From: CAVQEK01 sp964596645
Lineage (GTDB): Bacteria; Bacteroidota; Bacteroidia; Cytophagales; Cyclobacteriaceae
Assembly (NCBI GenBank): GCA_964596645.1
Contig: CAZQVB010000003.1
Coordinates: 62,001-126,000, forward strand
Reading direction: 5' to 3'
DNA: 64,000 nt
Shown here: positions 51,880-63,000 of the stretch, piece by piece
How the letters are laid out: the number at the start of each line of letters is the position of its first letter
Numbering within the stretch: position 1 is the first letter of the stretch
Notes under the pieces: generated by a model
The model's input: only the letters and a program-made list of their open reading frames with translations
Told to the model about the DNA's origin: nothing
Database searches by the model: none
Program-made: the position numbers and the translations under genes

Positions 51880-53526
51880 TTAATTGTCGCTGTCGCCCCA
51901 GCCTGGTGGCTGGCGCAACAACGGATTGGTCGTCATGGCAATTTCCGGAAATGGCATATGCCGATATTTCTCTTCCGGATTAATGACCGTAAGCGGTCCC
52001 AGGTCAGACACTTTCGTTGTTGTTCCGTCTGGCAGCACAAATCCTCCATCGTTGGCATTGACAGAGAAGACTGAGCTGGAATGCACATATGGTGTGGCCA
52101 CATCCCAAAATCTCTGCACGTCGAAATATCCGTGACCCTCCAACAGCAACTCCTTGGTGCGATCAATGTATAGGCTATCCTTGAATTGCGTGTAGGTGAG
52201 TCCTTCGGTGAGATTGGGCAAACCGGCTCTGTTTCTTATTTGATTCAGAGCAGCATAGGCTTCTGCATTGGGCCCATTATTTTGCTCGTTCAGCACCTCG
52301 GCCTTCATCAGTATCACGTCGGCATAGCGCAACAGCACCATATTGGGTTCATCAAAGCCACGCAATTCTGTAATGTTATCGATCCACTTTTTAATTCCCG
52401 GCGATTCCTCGCGATAGTCGTCACCATTGGGATCTGCCGCATCATAACGCACGGTTTCACCATTGCGCTCGTATTCCAGCACAAAGGTTCCTTCTTTGCG
52501 TTCATCATCATCGCTAAACATGGTGAAGAATGGATACTCAACGGTGAAATTGCCCCAGTCGGTGGTTCCAAAGCCTGATTCATCTGGTGACCACACCGGA
52601 TTGGAATCGCCTTGCAAGCCCACATCTGCAGAGTACTGAATGTCGAGAAGTATTTCGTAGTTCAAGGAGGCGTAGTTTTCGCTGCCATTCGGATTGTTGA
52701 AATACCACAGATCGGCGAAATTGTCTGCAAGGCCGTGTACGCCAGCCGCTTCCATGGCTTGTATCTGAGCCAGTGCATTTTGCAAGTCATTGGGCTGAGC
52801 CAGGGTATTATTGTCTACTACCGCACGGGTAAGATATGCCTTGGCCAGCAAGGCACGCGCTGCTCCTTTGCTCACCCGGGCCTCGTCTGTGGGGCCATAT
52901 TCAGTCCACTCGGGCAGGTTGGGAATGGCGGACTCCAGATCGGAAATAATGAGTGCAAATATCTCTGAAGCGGGCGTATTGGCCAGTGCCTCATCCTGTC
53001 CAGGCTTAAACTCATCGGTACGCAAAGGAGCATCGCCCCATATGTTCACAATCCAGTAGTTGTACAGAGCCCTCAGAAAACTTGCCTCGGCCCTTAGCCG
53101 ATCGGGCCAATTGTAGCCACTTGGTCGCTGCACGTCTTCTTCCAGGTCTTCCAGATTGTCAAGCACGGCATTCACCCTGTTGATTTTTTGATACATGCGG
53201 TTGTGAATGGTTTCTATCACCACGTTTTGTGGTTCCCAGGCCCATCGGTCTATCAGCTGCCGGCGGTCGTTCAAGCCGGCGTCGCTCATCACTGCCGGGC
53301 TGGGCATTTCGGTGAGCACCCAGAAGCGGCGTGCCATCCAATTATTGTCGGCCTCAAATTGTGCGTACAATCCGTTCACGGCTGTTTCAGCAGTTTCGGC
53401 GTCGTTGTATAAGTTGGCCGCAGTGAAGGCGCTAAAAACCTCCTCCTCCAGAAAATCCTCATGCGAGCAGGCCGTAGCCGTCATCAGCAAGGCGAGGATA
53501 AAACAGTATAATGCTATATTTTTCAT
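51880..53526 (-). CDS. SusD/RagB family nutrient-binding lipoprotein, pair 1
   Basis: 548 residues. Lipoprotein signal (LLMTATACSHEDFLEEEV). SusD-type helical repeats with RAEASFLRALYNYWIVNIWG and a C-terminal part with RYADVILMKAEVLNEQNNG, both standard. It caps the SusC barrel on the cell surface and binds glycan or peptide ligands; which ones cannot be read. It starts 18 bases after the SusC gene. No glycosidase lies in the same operon, so the substrate is unknown. Confidence 0.94.
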   Translation of the reverse strand: MKNIALYCFILALLMTATACSHEDFLEEEVFSAFTAANLYNDAETAETAVNGLYAQFEADNNWMARRFWVLTEMPSPAVMSDAGLNDRRQLIDRWAWEPQNVVIETIHNRMYQKINRVNAVLDNLEDLEEDVQRPSGYNWPDRLRAEASFLRALYNYWIVNIWGDAPLRTDEFKPGQDEALANTPASEIFALIISDLESAIPNLPEWTEYGPTDEARVSKGAARALLAKAYLTRAVVDNNTLAQPNDLQNALAQIQAMEAAGVHGLADNFADLWYFNNPNGSENYASLNYEILLDIQYSADVGLQGDSNPVWSPDESGFGTTDWGNFTVEYPFFTMFSDDDERKEGTFVLEYERNGETVRYDAADPNGDDYREESPGIKKWIDNITELRGFDEPNMVLLRYADVILMKAEVLNEQNNGPNAEAYAALNQIRNRAGLPNLTEGLTYTQFKDSLYIDRTKELLLEGHGYFDVQRFWDVATPYVHSSSVFSVNANDGGFVLPDGTTTKVSDLGPLTVINPEEKYRHMPFPEIAMTTNPLLRQPPGWGDSDN

Positions 53527-53544
53527 AAGATGTTTCTTTTACAG

Positions 53545-56500
53545 TTAAAGGCCTAATACAAGTCCGATGGTGATAATTTTTGGTAGCGGGTAACCACCAA
53601 AGTCGATACCCCTGGCAAAGCCGGCCGTATTGCTCAGGCTGTTCACATCTGGGTTGTAGCCGGAGTAATCGGTGAATGTCAGCAGGTTTTCTCCCCGTGC
53701 ATATACATTGAGCCTTCTGATAAAGTCGCTCTGCAATGGCACATCATAGCCTACGGTTATGCTTTTCATGCGCAGATAGGAGCCGTCTTCGATAATCCAA
53801 TCTTCGATGTAATCCTGGTTTATATCTGTGGCCCCAGCCTTTGGATACGGAGCTGTCGGGTTGGCCGGTGTCCATCTGTTCTCGTATCGGTCAACCAATA
53901 TATTCTTCTGAGCACTGTTGCCATACAGCCTCATGCTGTTCACATTCATCAGGTCATTGCCCTGCGAGCCCTGAAATAGTATGTTGATGTTCAGCCCTTT
54001 GTAATTGAAATTGGTACTGATGCCATAGGTGAAGTCCGGATAGGGGTTTCCGATCACTGTTCTGTCGTCGCTATTAATGGTGCTATCATTGTTGATGTCC
54101 ACATAGCGTCGCTCGCCAGGCTCCGAAAAACCCACCTGAGCACCGCCCTGCCAGCTTTCTATATCCTCCTCATCGTCGAAGATACCATCAGTGACATGAC
54201 CATAAAACAGGCCCGGCTCTTGGCCTGGCTCTACTATGAGTGCCTGACGGCGATTGTTAAAATTACTGCCAAAGAATCGATCTACTTCGCCGAGGTTAGT
54301 GACTTCGATATCGTTGAAACTGACATTGGCATTGATGCTCCAACTGATATCGCGGTTTTGTACAATCACGGCATCTACGGTGGCTTCCACACCCCTGTTC
54401 TCTATCTCACCTATATTTTTCAGTATGGTGCCATAGCCAGTATTTGGGGGCACAGGTACTCGTATGAGCAGGTCTTCACTTACTTTGTCGTATACGTCAA
54501 ATATAAAGGCCAATCGATTATTGAGAAATGACACGTCCATACCCAGGTTGGTTTGGGTAGTTGTTTGCCATCCTACACCAGGCTTATCGGTGTCGCTCAC
54601 AAAATATCCGGCCACTTCTGTGCCTCCAAAGGCATAATTTCTGTTGCTGTAAGCGGCCAGCGTACCGTACGGCCCGATCTCCTGAAAGCCCGACTGCCCC
54701 CAGCTTGCCCTAAACTTCAAGTTGCTGAAGAAGTCCTGGTCGGACATGAACGGTTCGTCGATCACACGCCAGGCCGCGGCGGCAGACGGGAAAAAGCCCC
54801 ATTGGTCGTCGGACCAAAATTTACTGGATCCGTCGTAGCGTGCAGTTACAGTGAAGATGTATCGATCGCTGAGGGTATATACCGCCCGGCCCAGATAAGA
54901 CAAGAAGGTTTCTTTGCTTTTACCTACCCCGAGTGTAGGCACCTGAGTGCCTGTAGTGATGCCATAGGCGCGGTTCACCTCCACTTTAAAATCCTGATTG
55001 ACCATGTTCCTCCGTTCCGCTACATTTTGCTGAACAGTATAGCCGCCCATGACGCTTAGGTGGTGGCTGTCGCCAAAGTATCGTGAATAGGTCAGGATGT
55101 TTTCATTGAGTAGCCCAAGGAAATTGGTATTGTACAATCCTGCAAACCCACCCTGCTCATTGCCGAATGCGCTTCTTTTGGAGGCGTAAAAATTTCTATT
55201 GGAATTGCTATAGTCGGCATTGAGACTGGTGCGAAAGCGCAGGCCCTCCACAATTTCCCATTCGGCATATACGCTGCCCAGAAAACGATTTGTCGTCAGC
55301 TCATTCACTATTTCCCTTAGGGCCGCCACAGGGTTCTCCTCCTTACCTTCAGAGAGTATCTCCGTAGGTCCATCCAGGGTGATGTCGCCGTAGCGGTTGA
55401 GGCTGTCGATAAAAACGGGAATGTCGGGCCGCCAGATCAGTGCGGCATTGACAGGACCCTCTAAACCAGCACCACTCTCGGCAAGTACAGCATCGGTTTG
55501 AATGCGTGAGAACGAGAGGTTGTGGCCAATGGTGATTTTGTCGCTCACTTTCATCTCCAGGTTGGAGCGCAGCGTATAACGCTTGAATTGGGAGGCCTCT
55601 AAAAAGCCAGCCTGATCGAAATAGCCACCAATGACCGAATAGCGCACGTTTTCGTTGCCTCCGCTTACCGAAAGCTGATAGTTTTGTATGGCTGCCCCGC
55701 TGTTCAGGATTTCTTCCTGCCAGTTGGTATTGGTGCCAATGGCGCCAAGCGAATCTTGTTGCGTGTAATTGAGCGGCTCATTTTCTCTTCGGGCACTTTC
55801 ATTGGCCCAGGCGATGTAGGTGGGTGTTTCCAATACTTCATATTCTTTCAGTCCGTATTGAAAACCCACTGAAGATTCTAAATCGACTTGCGTAGCCCCT
55901 CGCTTGCCGCGCTTGGTGGTGACGATGATGACACCATTGGCACCACGAGAGCCATAGATGGCCGTGGCAGATGCATCTTTTAGTATGTCGATCGATTCTA
56001 TTTCGTTGGGATTGAGCGTGGCCATCGGGTTGTTGCCCACCTGACGCCGATCGCCACCGGCCACATAATCGTTGTTGGCCACTACGGGAATACCATCAAT
56101 CACATAAAGAGGCTGAGTATTGCCCTGCAGCGTGTTGAATCCGCGGATATTGATATTGGCGCCTGCTCCTGGTGCCCCACTATTTTGATTCACGCTTACT
56201 CCGGCTACCCTGCCCTGCAGACTATTTTCTATCGACGAGATGGTGACATCTTTTAGCTCCTTTCCGCTTACCGATCCAACTGATCCTGTAAGATCCCTTT
56301 TCTTTTGGGTGCCGTAACCGATCACCACCAACTCTTCCAAAGAGGTGATGTCTGGCGCTAAGGTAAGGTCAATCACCGAGCGATTGCCTACCGCTACTTC
56401 CTCAGATACATAGCCTACCGAACTGTAAGACAACACGGTTTCATCATCAGGCACGCTGATGCTGTAGTCGCCGTTCATATCGGTGACAGTGCCACGACTG

Positions 56501-56736
56501 GTGCCTTTAATGATTACATTGACACCGGGAAGAGGCTCATCATTGTCACCGGCAAGTACTTTTCCGGTTACATTTTTCTCCTGGGCAGGCACTTCGGCAA
56601 AGCCCCGGGCATCAGCCAAAATCGGCTGCATCAGCACTGCACACAGCAACAGTGCAGTTGAAAACAATCTCAGCGTCGCCAGCTGTCGCGACGCAATTAG
56701 TATTGAGTTTTCGATCATAATTTGAAGGGTTAACAT
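53545..56736 (-). CDS. SusC/RagA family TonB-dependent receptor, pair 1
   Basis: About 1063 residues; the start may be 56736 or 56718, both giving a signal peptide (LFSTALLLCAVLMQPILADA). Carboxypeptidase-like domain (VTGKVLAGDNDEPLPGVNVI), a TonB box region (EELVVIGYGTQKKRDLTGSV), plug domain with IDGIPVV and the signature TAIYGSRGANGVIIVTT, then the barrel. No STN domain, so it probably does not signal to an anti-sigma factor. Forms the importer with the SusD protein encoded next. Confidence 0.95.
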   Translation of the reverse strand: MLTLQIMIENSILIASRQLATLRLFSTALLLCAVLMQPILADARGFAEVPAQEKNVTGKVLAGDNDEPLPGVNVIIKGTSRGTVTDMNGDYSISVPDDETVLSYSSVGYVSEEVAVGNRSVIDLTLAPDITSLEELVVIGYGTQKKRDLTGSVGSVSGKELKDVTISSIENSLQGRVAGVSVNQNSGAPGAGANINIRGFNTLQGNTQPLYVIDGIPVVANNDYVAGGDRRQVGNNPMATLNPNEIESIDILKDASATAIYGSRGANGVIIVTTKRGKRGATQVDLESSVGFQYGLKEYEVLETPTYIAWANESARRENEPLNYTQQDSLGAIGTNTNWQEEILNSGAAIQNYQLSVSGGNENVRYSVIGGYFDQAGFLEASQFKRYTLRSNLEMKVSDKITIGHNLSFSRIQTDAVLAESGAGLEGPVNAALIWRPDIPVFIDSLNRYGDITLDGPTEILSEGKEENPVAALREIVNELTTNRFLGSVYAEWEIVEGLRFRTSLNADYSNSNRNFYASKRSAFGNEQGGFAGLYNTNFLGLLNENILTYSRYFGDSHHLSVMGGYTVQQNVAERRNMVNQDFKVEVNRAYGITTGTQVPTLGVGKSKETFLSYLGRAVYTLSDRYIFTVTARYDGSSKFWSDDQWGFFPSAAAAWRVIDEPFMSDQDFFSNLKFRASWGQSGFQEIGPYGTLAAYSNRNYAFGGTEVAGYFVSDTDKPGVGWQTTTQTNLGMDVSFLNNRLAFIFDVYDKVSEDLLIRVPVPPNTGYGTILKNIGEIENRGVEATVDAVIVQNRDISWSINANVSFNDIEVTNLGEVDRFFGSNFNNRRQALIVEPGQEPGLFYGHVTDGIFDDEEDIESWQGGAQVGFSEPGERRYVDINNDSTINSDDRTVIGNPYPDFTYGISTNFNYKGLNINILFQGSQGNDLMNVNSMRLYGNSAQKNILVDRYENRWTPANPTAPYPKAGATDINQDYIEDWIIEDGSYLRMKSITVGYDVPLQSDFIRRLNVYARGENLLTFTDYSGYNPDVNSLSNTAGFARGIDFGGYPLPKIITIGLVLGL

Positions 56737-57208
56737 GAATAAAAATATTAGAAGGGTGGCAGAATCGTGCTGCACACGAGCTACCACCCATAAGTTTTGT
56801 ATTTATGTACTACATGTTTGAGCAGTGAAATAATCTGCTCAGAGAATGCCTTCTGATCAGGCCAACTGGAGAATCACACTGTGCCGATTCTCGAAATAGA
56901 GGAATAAAGATAAGCAGAGTTTTTTCCGGATTCAACTTAGTTGAATATAATTGTCGCCGTGATACCGAAAAAAATGCAAAATAGCCGCCTAGTCAGTTCA
57001 TGGGCAGATAATCTTGCTCAAGAAAATTTGGATGTAACTGTAAAAATATGTCCACTATGGCCGAACAAAGGTGCAGCGCAAGCGTGTGTTCAGAAAGAAG
57101 TGGTTCCGTGGATGGTGCGCGTGCGGCTGCCGGTTAAATTGGAAAGCAGAAATGGTTAATCGACCGATGCACCGCAATTAGATATCAGCCACCATAAGGC
57201 CTTTTTTA
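56737..57208. other. Intergenic region upstream of SusC pair 1
   Basis: No supported gene in about 470 bases. It holds the inverted repeat GAGAATC-N10-GATTCTC (56869-56892), 133 bases before the SusC start, which may be an operator. Confidence 0.4.
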
Positions 57209-58036
57209 TTATAGTTCTTTAAAAATTATGTTCATTGGAATGTCACCCCTTTCAGATTTCAACTTCAAATAGATGGAGCTAAACATTTCGATTGTGTTTA
57301 AGTAAGACTTATAAGAGGCATCTCTTGATGCCGTAAACACAATTCCTTTCATCCCGGAATCTGTTGATAGAAATTCATAGATCTTTAGTTCTGCATTTTC
57401 TGCTGTGAAGACTTTTTCATCAATTATTATTTGACTGTGCGGGTTCAAAATAACTTTAAGTGTCTCACGATTGGGATCAACTATTGGGTTAAACGTTGGG
57501 AATCCTAAATTCAAGGATAGAGTTGGTGAAGAAATCCTGTAAAAAGCTAGAAGCGCAGACATCCTGAAAAATTCGAGCTCAAAATCTTCATCAGTAAGAT
57601 TATCCACAATTCGTTGAGCTACTAAACCAGGAGTTATATTATCCTCGTAAACTCCGGAAATACGTTCGACTGCTTCTTGATGTCTCTGTGATAGTTGTGA
57701 AAGTTCTTCAGGAGTTAGTGCCTTATAAAAGCAACTAACATATACATTCTTTTCCAAACCATCGAGGAATTCAAAGGTTGAATCAATTTCAAAAATTAAG
57801 TCGTTCTCGCTAATTATTTGCTCATACACAGCCCGATAACTTCTTCCAGATTTATCGGTCAAAAGTCCGTTGTTCAGGAAGTAATCTTCGAGACTGTTTA
57901 GCTCTTGACGAAGTTGAATAAGTTCTTCATCAGTGAAGATAGAATTGCAAAAGTCAAACCTGTCCTTAATAGATATAGGGAGTTCTTGAGCGGTAAGCTT
58001 TTGAAAATAGGAATATGAAAAAAAATATAATCTGTC
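57209..58036 (-). pseudogene. ExbD-like domain protein, 5' end lost
   Basis: The frame is open from TAA at 58037 to 57209 (about 275 codons), yet offers no ATG or GTG until a TTG at 57862 inside the protein. The C-terminal part (VILNPHSQIIIDEKVF, then GIVFTASRDASYKSYLNTIE) resembles the periplasmic domain of ExbD/TolR-type proteins; upstream residues are charged and helical. The 5' end abuts the recombinase remnant at 58069, so a start and membrane helix were probably lost. AT-rich, probably acquired. Expression from the TTG (217 residues) cannot be excluded. Confidence 0.5.
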
Positions 58037-58068
58037 TTATTGAGGTAATTGGCCCTAACAACCGAATA

Positions 58069-58209
58069 TCAACCACACTGGTCGACATCCGCATTATAGA
58101 CTTCCGAATCTAACGTATTTTTTATGTTTTTAAAATGACTTACCGCTGCGCGTGTGTAGATTTCGCTGGTGCGGCTTCAGTTGTGGCCGAGAAGCGCTTG
58201 TATATACCA
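58069..58209 (-). pseudogene. Tyrosine recombinase 3' remnant, copy 2
   Basis: The reverse strand reads WYIQALLGHN, then an in-frame TGA (58177-58179), then SRTSEIYTRAAVSHFKNIKN to a TGA at 58069. This is the box II end of tyrosine recombinases: the LLGH histidine and the catalytic Tyr in EIYTR. It is clearly decayed. DNA over 58068-58150 is similar to 51278-51358. Confidence 0.68.
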
Positions 58210-58225
58210 ACACATAGCCCGTAAA

Positions 58226-58260
58226 TAAAAACGACCAGGCGTATGTGCACACCTGGTCGC
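58226..58260 (-). terminator. Terminator of SusCD pair 2
   Basis: On the reverse strand CGACCAGG/CCTGGTCG forms an 8-bp stem (58232-58239 with 58252-58259), followed by TTTTTAT. It is 25 bases after the SusD stop. Confidence 0.75.
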
Positions 58261-58283
58261 CTTATTGCTTTCGTCAATAATCT

Positions 58284-59978
58284 CTATAAATACCCGTCAT
58301 TTTGCACCAGTTCCGCCTGTGTGTTGCGCTCAATTTCTGTAAAGGGAATGGGCCACAGGTTGTTGTGAGGCTGAATCTTGGCGCCGGCAAAGGGGTTGTG
58401 CGCCTTTGTGCGCTCATAGAGCAGGCCTAGCCTGGCCAGCGTAACTCGGCGGGGTTCTTCCATAAACAGCTCGCGCGCGCGCTCATCCAGTATTATATCA
58501 ATGTCCACATCGGCGGCATCAATGGGTGTGGCACCGGCGCGGTCGCGCACGGTATTGATATCGCCCGCGGCCTCAGCCAGCATGCCTTTGTTTAGGTAAG
58601 CCTCTGCCCGCAGCAGGTATGTCTCTGCCAGTCGCATGGCGTACCAGTCGAGGTAGGTGCGCCGGGCAGAGCCAGCCAACTCAACCGAGCTGCCATCTTG
58701 GAATTCCGACGGAAAGTGATTGTTGATCATGGCGATTTTCATGACTCCGGGGTAGATATACTGCAGCGTATCTTTCCTGACATCAGAACCACCAATGAAA
58801 TCTCTGTAGCTGGGATCCGTCAGGTCCAGCGTCTGGCCAAAATACTGCGATGCCGGATTATCAATGTTGAATTTTCTGAGAATGTTGTACTCCGAGTTGC
58901 GCATATCTGAATCAAAATCATCGCCCCATATATCCCAGAAGTAGTAGCGGGTAGGTCTGATATAGCCCTGGCCACGACCACCGTGATAGGTAGAAGGCCC
59001 GAAAAACAGGTACTTCTTGTCGGCACCGAGTATCCTGTTGTACTGCGAAAGCAGCGTGCGCTCGTAAAACCGGGCATCGCCATCGGGCATACCATATCCA
59101 CCCGGCACATTATACTCTACCTGCATCACCCATATGCCTTCGGTATTGCCAGCACTCCGGTTCTGATTGTTGAGCCGGAACAGGTCCCAATATACGTCGC
59201 CGGGTTCGTTGGCACGAGAGCCGAAGCGCTCGGTCATCAGGGCAAACTTCGGGTTGCCTATCACGGCAGTGGCCGCCGCTATGGCCGCATCGTTATCGTC
59301 CAGGGTGATCTGCACTTCAGTCATCAGATGCTGTGCGGCTGCTTTGCTTATACGGCCTTCTTCCTGCACATCATCAATTTCTGGCAGGTTGGCGATGGCA
59401 AACTCCAGATCGCTCTCTACCTGCAAAAACACCTCATTGTAGCTGGCGCGCACGAAATCTCTGCGTGGCGTGGTGATCTCCTCCAGCACGATGGGCACAC
59501 CTCCCCACAGGTGGCCCAACATACGGTAAGCCATAGCCCTAAAGAAATACGCTTCTGCCAAAATGGTGCTCTTATCAACATCATTGGGAAACTCGACTGC
59601 TTCTATCCGTTCGATGATGACGTTGGCATTGAACACAATACTATAAAGCGAGGACCACCTTTCTCGAATCAGGCCCGTCTGAGAGTTGAGCGTGGTATAG
59701 TTGCCAAAGCCGTCCTCTTCCGGGTTGCGCGCGTGATGGGCCACATCGGTACCCCAGATAAAGTGGGTGAAAAAATCGCCACTCGATGAGTTGTCGGCAA
59801 AGTATGACCTAAACTGGCCATAGATGTTGTATATGGCCGATTCGAAATGCTCCGGCTCCACATAAGCATTGGCCGGGCTCAGGAAGTCCAAGGGTTTTTC
59901 CTCCAGCAGCTGTTCTTCATTGCACGCAGAAAAAACTACGATAATGGCTGTGATGATGATATATTTTATGGTTTTCAT
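58284..59978 (-). CDS. SusD/RagB family nutrient-binding lipoprotein, pair 2
   Basis: 564 residues with a lipoprotein signal (IIVVFSACNEEQLLEEKPLD). Family landmarks: STILAEAYFFRAMAYRMLGH, and the C-terminal MRLAETYLLRAEAYLNKGML. It should cover its SusC partner and bind the substrate; identity unknown. It starts 23 bases after SusC. Sequence differs strongly from the SusD of pair 1, so the two pairs probably take up different ligands. Confidence 0.94.
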   Translation of the reverse strand: MKTIKYIIITAIIVVFSACNEEQLLEEKPLDFLSPANAYVEPEHFESAIYNIYGQFRSYFADNSSSGDFFTHFIWGTDVAHHARNPEEDGFGNYTTLNSQTGLIRERWSSLYSIVFNANVIIERIEAVEFPNDVDKSTILAEAYFFRAMAYRMLGHLWGGVPIVLEEITTPRRDFVRASYNEVFLQVESDLEFAIANLPEIDDVQEEGRISKAAAQHLMTEVQITLDDNDAAIAAATAVIGNPKFALMTERFGSRANEPGDVYWDLFRLNNQNRSAGNTEGIWVMQVEYNVPGGYGMPDGDARFYERTLLSQYNRILGADKKYLFFGPSTYHGGRGQGYIRPTRYYFWDIWGDDFDSDMRNSEYNILRKFNIDNPASQYFGQTLDLTDPSYRDFIGGSDVRKDTLQYIYPGVMKIAMINNHFPSEFQDGSSVELAGSARRTYLDWYAMRLAETYLLRAEAYLNKGMLAEAAGDINTVRDRAGATPIDAADVDIDIILDERARELFMEEPRRVTLARLGLLYERTKAHNPFAGAKIQPHNNLWPIPFTEIERNTQAELVQNDGYL

Positions 59979-60001
59979 GTCCGTCTGCTTTTAGGTTGTG
60001 A

Positions 60002-63000
60002 TCAAAATGAGAAATTCAGGCCGAAGGTGTACGTTCTCGGCAGAGGCCTGCCCGCACGGGCCCGTGTTAGGCCTACACCAGTCTCCGGATCCCAGCCATT
60101 CCAGTCGGTCCAGGTGGCCAGGTTGTTGCCATTCACAAAGGCTTTCAGGTTGCGTATGCCGATCTTTTCCAGAAAGGGCTGATTGAAGCTATAGGACAGA
60201 GAGACATTCTGAAGCCGTACAAAGCTGCGTTGCCTGTAGGTGCGGATGTTGATCGCCGTCTTGTTCCAGAGTGAGGGGTATTCCGCATCGGGGTTTTCGG
60301 GTGTCCAAAAATCCCATTCGGTGGGGATATTGTAATAGGTGACGATCTGGTCGGGATCAAGATAATCGACATGCGGTGAATTATTTCCGTAATATCCGTT
60401 TGCGCCACCCTGTATGGAATACAAATACACCTTGAGCGACCAGTTTTTGTATTGAAATTCATTGTTCAGGCTGAAGCGATAGGCCGGTTCTTCATAGCCA
60501 ATGATCGTCTGATCTTTTGTAGGATCGATTGCCGGATTATCATCAAAATTTTTGATGCGGTATTGGCCCACATCATAGCCCGAAGGAATGTCGTCGCCAA
60601 ATTGATATATGCCATCGGGCACGTAGCCATATATGGTGCCTATGGGCTCTCCTATAAATAATCCACTGCCAATGATATCATCTTCTACACCGTCGCCATC
60701 ATCGTCTCTTCCTAAAATTGACACAATTTCATTCGTATTTCTGGAATAGTTGAAGCTGCTGTTCCACTGAAAATTGGCATTCTGAATATTCACCGTATTG
60801 ATCGTAAACTCAATGCCCTGGTTTGCGATCTCGCCAAGATTGGAAGCGATGTCATTGAAGCCGGATATCTCCGGGATATTAATGTTGTACAGCAGATTAC
60901 TGGTGGTGGTGTTGTAATAATCAATGTTGCCACCAATGCGGCCTTCCAGAATACTAAAATCCAAACCCAGGTTGATGCCGGTGGTGGTTTCCCAGCCGAG
61001 ATCGTCATTGGCCAGATTGGTAATGGCCTGGCCGATCTTCGTGCCACCGCCTTCACCAAATACATAGGCTGGCTGGGTGGCTATTCTGGCCAATGTGGCA
61101 TAGCGGCCGACAGTGCGGTTGCCGTTGGTGCCATAAGAGGCTCTGAGCTTCATAAAGTTGAGCCAATTGGCATTATCTAAAAAAGATTCTTCGCTGATCA
61201 CCCAGCCTGCCGCTATGGAAGGAAAAGTGCCAAACTTGTTGTTGCTGCCAAAGCCAGAAAACCCATCACGGCGCACGGTACCTGTCAGCAAGTATTTTTC
61301 CTTCAGGTTGTATTGCACCCTGGCCATAGAGTACACATTGTTTTCTTCCCAGGCATACGATGAATTTTGGAAGACCGTACCGTTGTCCAGCCCGTTGTAT
61401 CCCAGTGCAGGATTTACAAAACCTGTAGAGAGCGCATCGGTACCTTCGCCAGTTCTGTATTCGCGGCCATAAAGCAATGTCACGTCTATGCCGTGTATGT
61501 TGTTGAATGTGCGCTTGTAAGACACAATGTTGTCGAGGGTCCAATCATAATTGGACTCGTTGCGCTTCAATGCCTCGCCGGCGAAGTTTTGCGCGGTGGG
61601 GTCGAAATTGGAAAAGCGATAGTCCCTGTAATTGTTCGAGTAGTTCACGCGGTAGCTCAATCCCTCTACCTGAGGTATGGTGACCACGGCATACACTATG
61701 CCCGACAAGCTCAGCACGTGATTATAGTTGTCTTCTTCCAGTGCATATAGTGGATTTCTCCTCAGCAGGCCGGTGGGCAGCAGGATCAGCTCGCCGTTGT
61801 CGTCATAGGGCTTGCTCAGCGGAGGGAAGTTGTAGCCGTCGTTCACCGATGGTTCGGCGCCCGAAAGATTGTTGGAGGTAGCGAAAGAGTTGACACCTAT
61901 TTTCAACCAGTCGTTGATCTCGTTTTCGAAGTTGACCCTGCCCGTTACCTTTCTGTATTTATCGTTGATGATGATGTCTTCCTGATTGCTATAGGAAGCA
62001 GAGATGAAATAGTTGCTCTTGTCTGTATTGCCGCTCATGCTCAGCGTATGGGTTTGCACAAAGCCATTCTGGCTGATCAGATCCCACCAGTCCGTGCCAT
62101 AGCCATTGTCGAAGGCATCTTCCATTTCTTCGGGCATAAGCCCGGTAGCCACCGGATCGAAATCGGGCACCGGAGTGATATAGTCTGGCGCCTGGCGCGA
62201 CTGCCGCCACCATTGTTTCTCAAATAAACCTATATAGCCCTCACGATCGTAGTACTCGGGCACGTGGGCTGCCTCACTGATACCAGCCGAGCCGGAGTAG
62301 TTGAAGGTAGGCTTGCCTGTCGGGGAAGTTTTGCCCGATTTGGTGCTGATGATGATCACTCCGTTGGCCGCTTGTGAGCCATAAATGGCTGTAGAGCTGG
62401 CATCTTTCAGCACATCGATGGAGGCGATGTCGTTGGTGTTGAGGTCGCGCAGGTTACCCCGATAGATGATGCCGTCTACCACAATGAGTGGCTCATTGGT
62501 GCCTGACAGGGAGTTCTGTCCTCGAATGGAAAAAGACGGGGTGGCGCCCGCAGAAGTGGCCACGCCTACATTCAGGCCAGGCACAGTACCCTGCAGGCTT
62601 TGCAGCACATTCACATTGGGCTGCTCCTGCAATGCTTCCAAATCGGCACGCACTACTGCGCCGGTAAGGTCACTCTTTTTTGCCGCACCATAGCCGATCA
62701 CTATGATTTCTTCCAAAGCGGTGATGTCCGGGTTCAGCGCCAGGTCGATCACCGACCGGTTGCCCACCTCCACCTCCTCAGAGATGTAGCCCACAGAGCT
62801 GTACACCAAAACCGATTCTGCAGAGGGCACATCCAGGGAATAATTTCCTGACAAGTCTGTGACGGTGCCCTGGCTTGATCCTTTCACAATAACGTTCACA
62901 CCGGGCAGGCCTTCCGCCTTTTCGTCGGTCACTGTACCGGTCACCTGGCGGGACTGGCTTACCTGCTGAATGGTCACGGTTTGGTGGCCATCTTTGCTTT

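Noticed and set aside
56941..57159. 72-codon plus-strand frame upstream of SusC pair 1
   Set aside because: TTG start, no family features, not conserved-looking.
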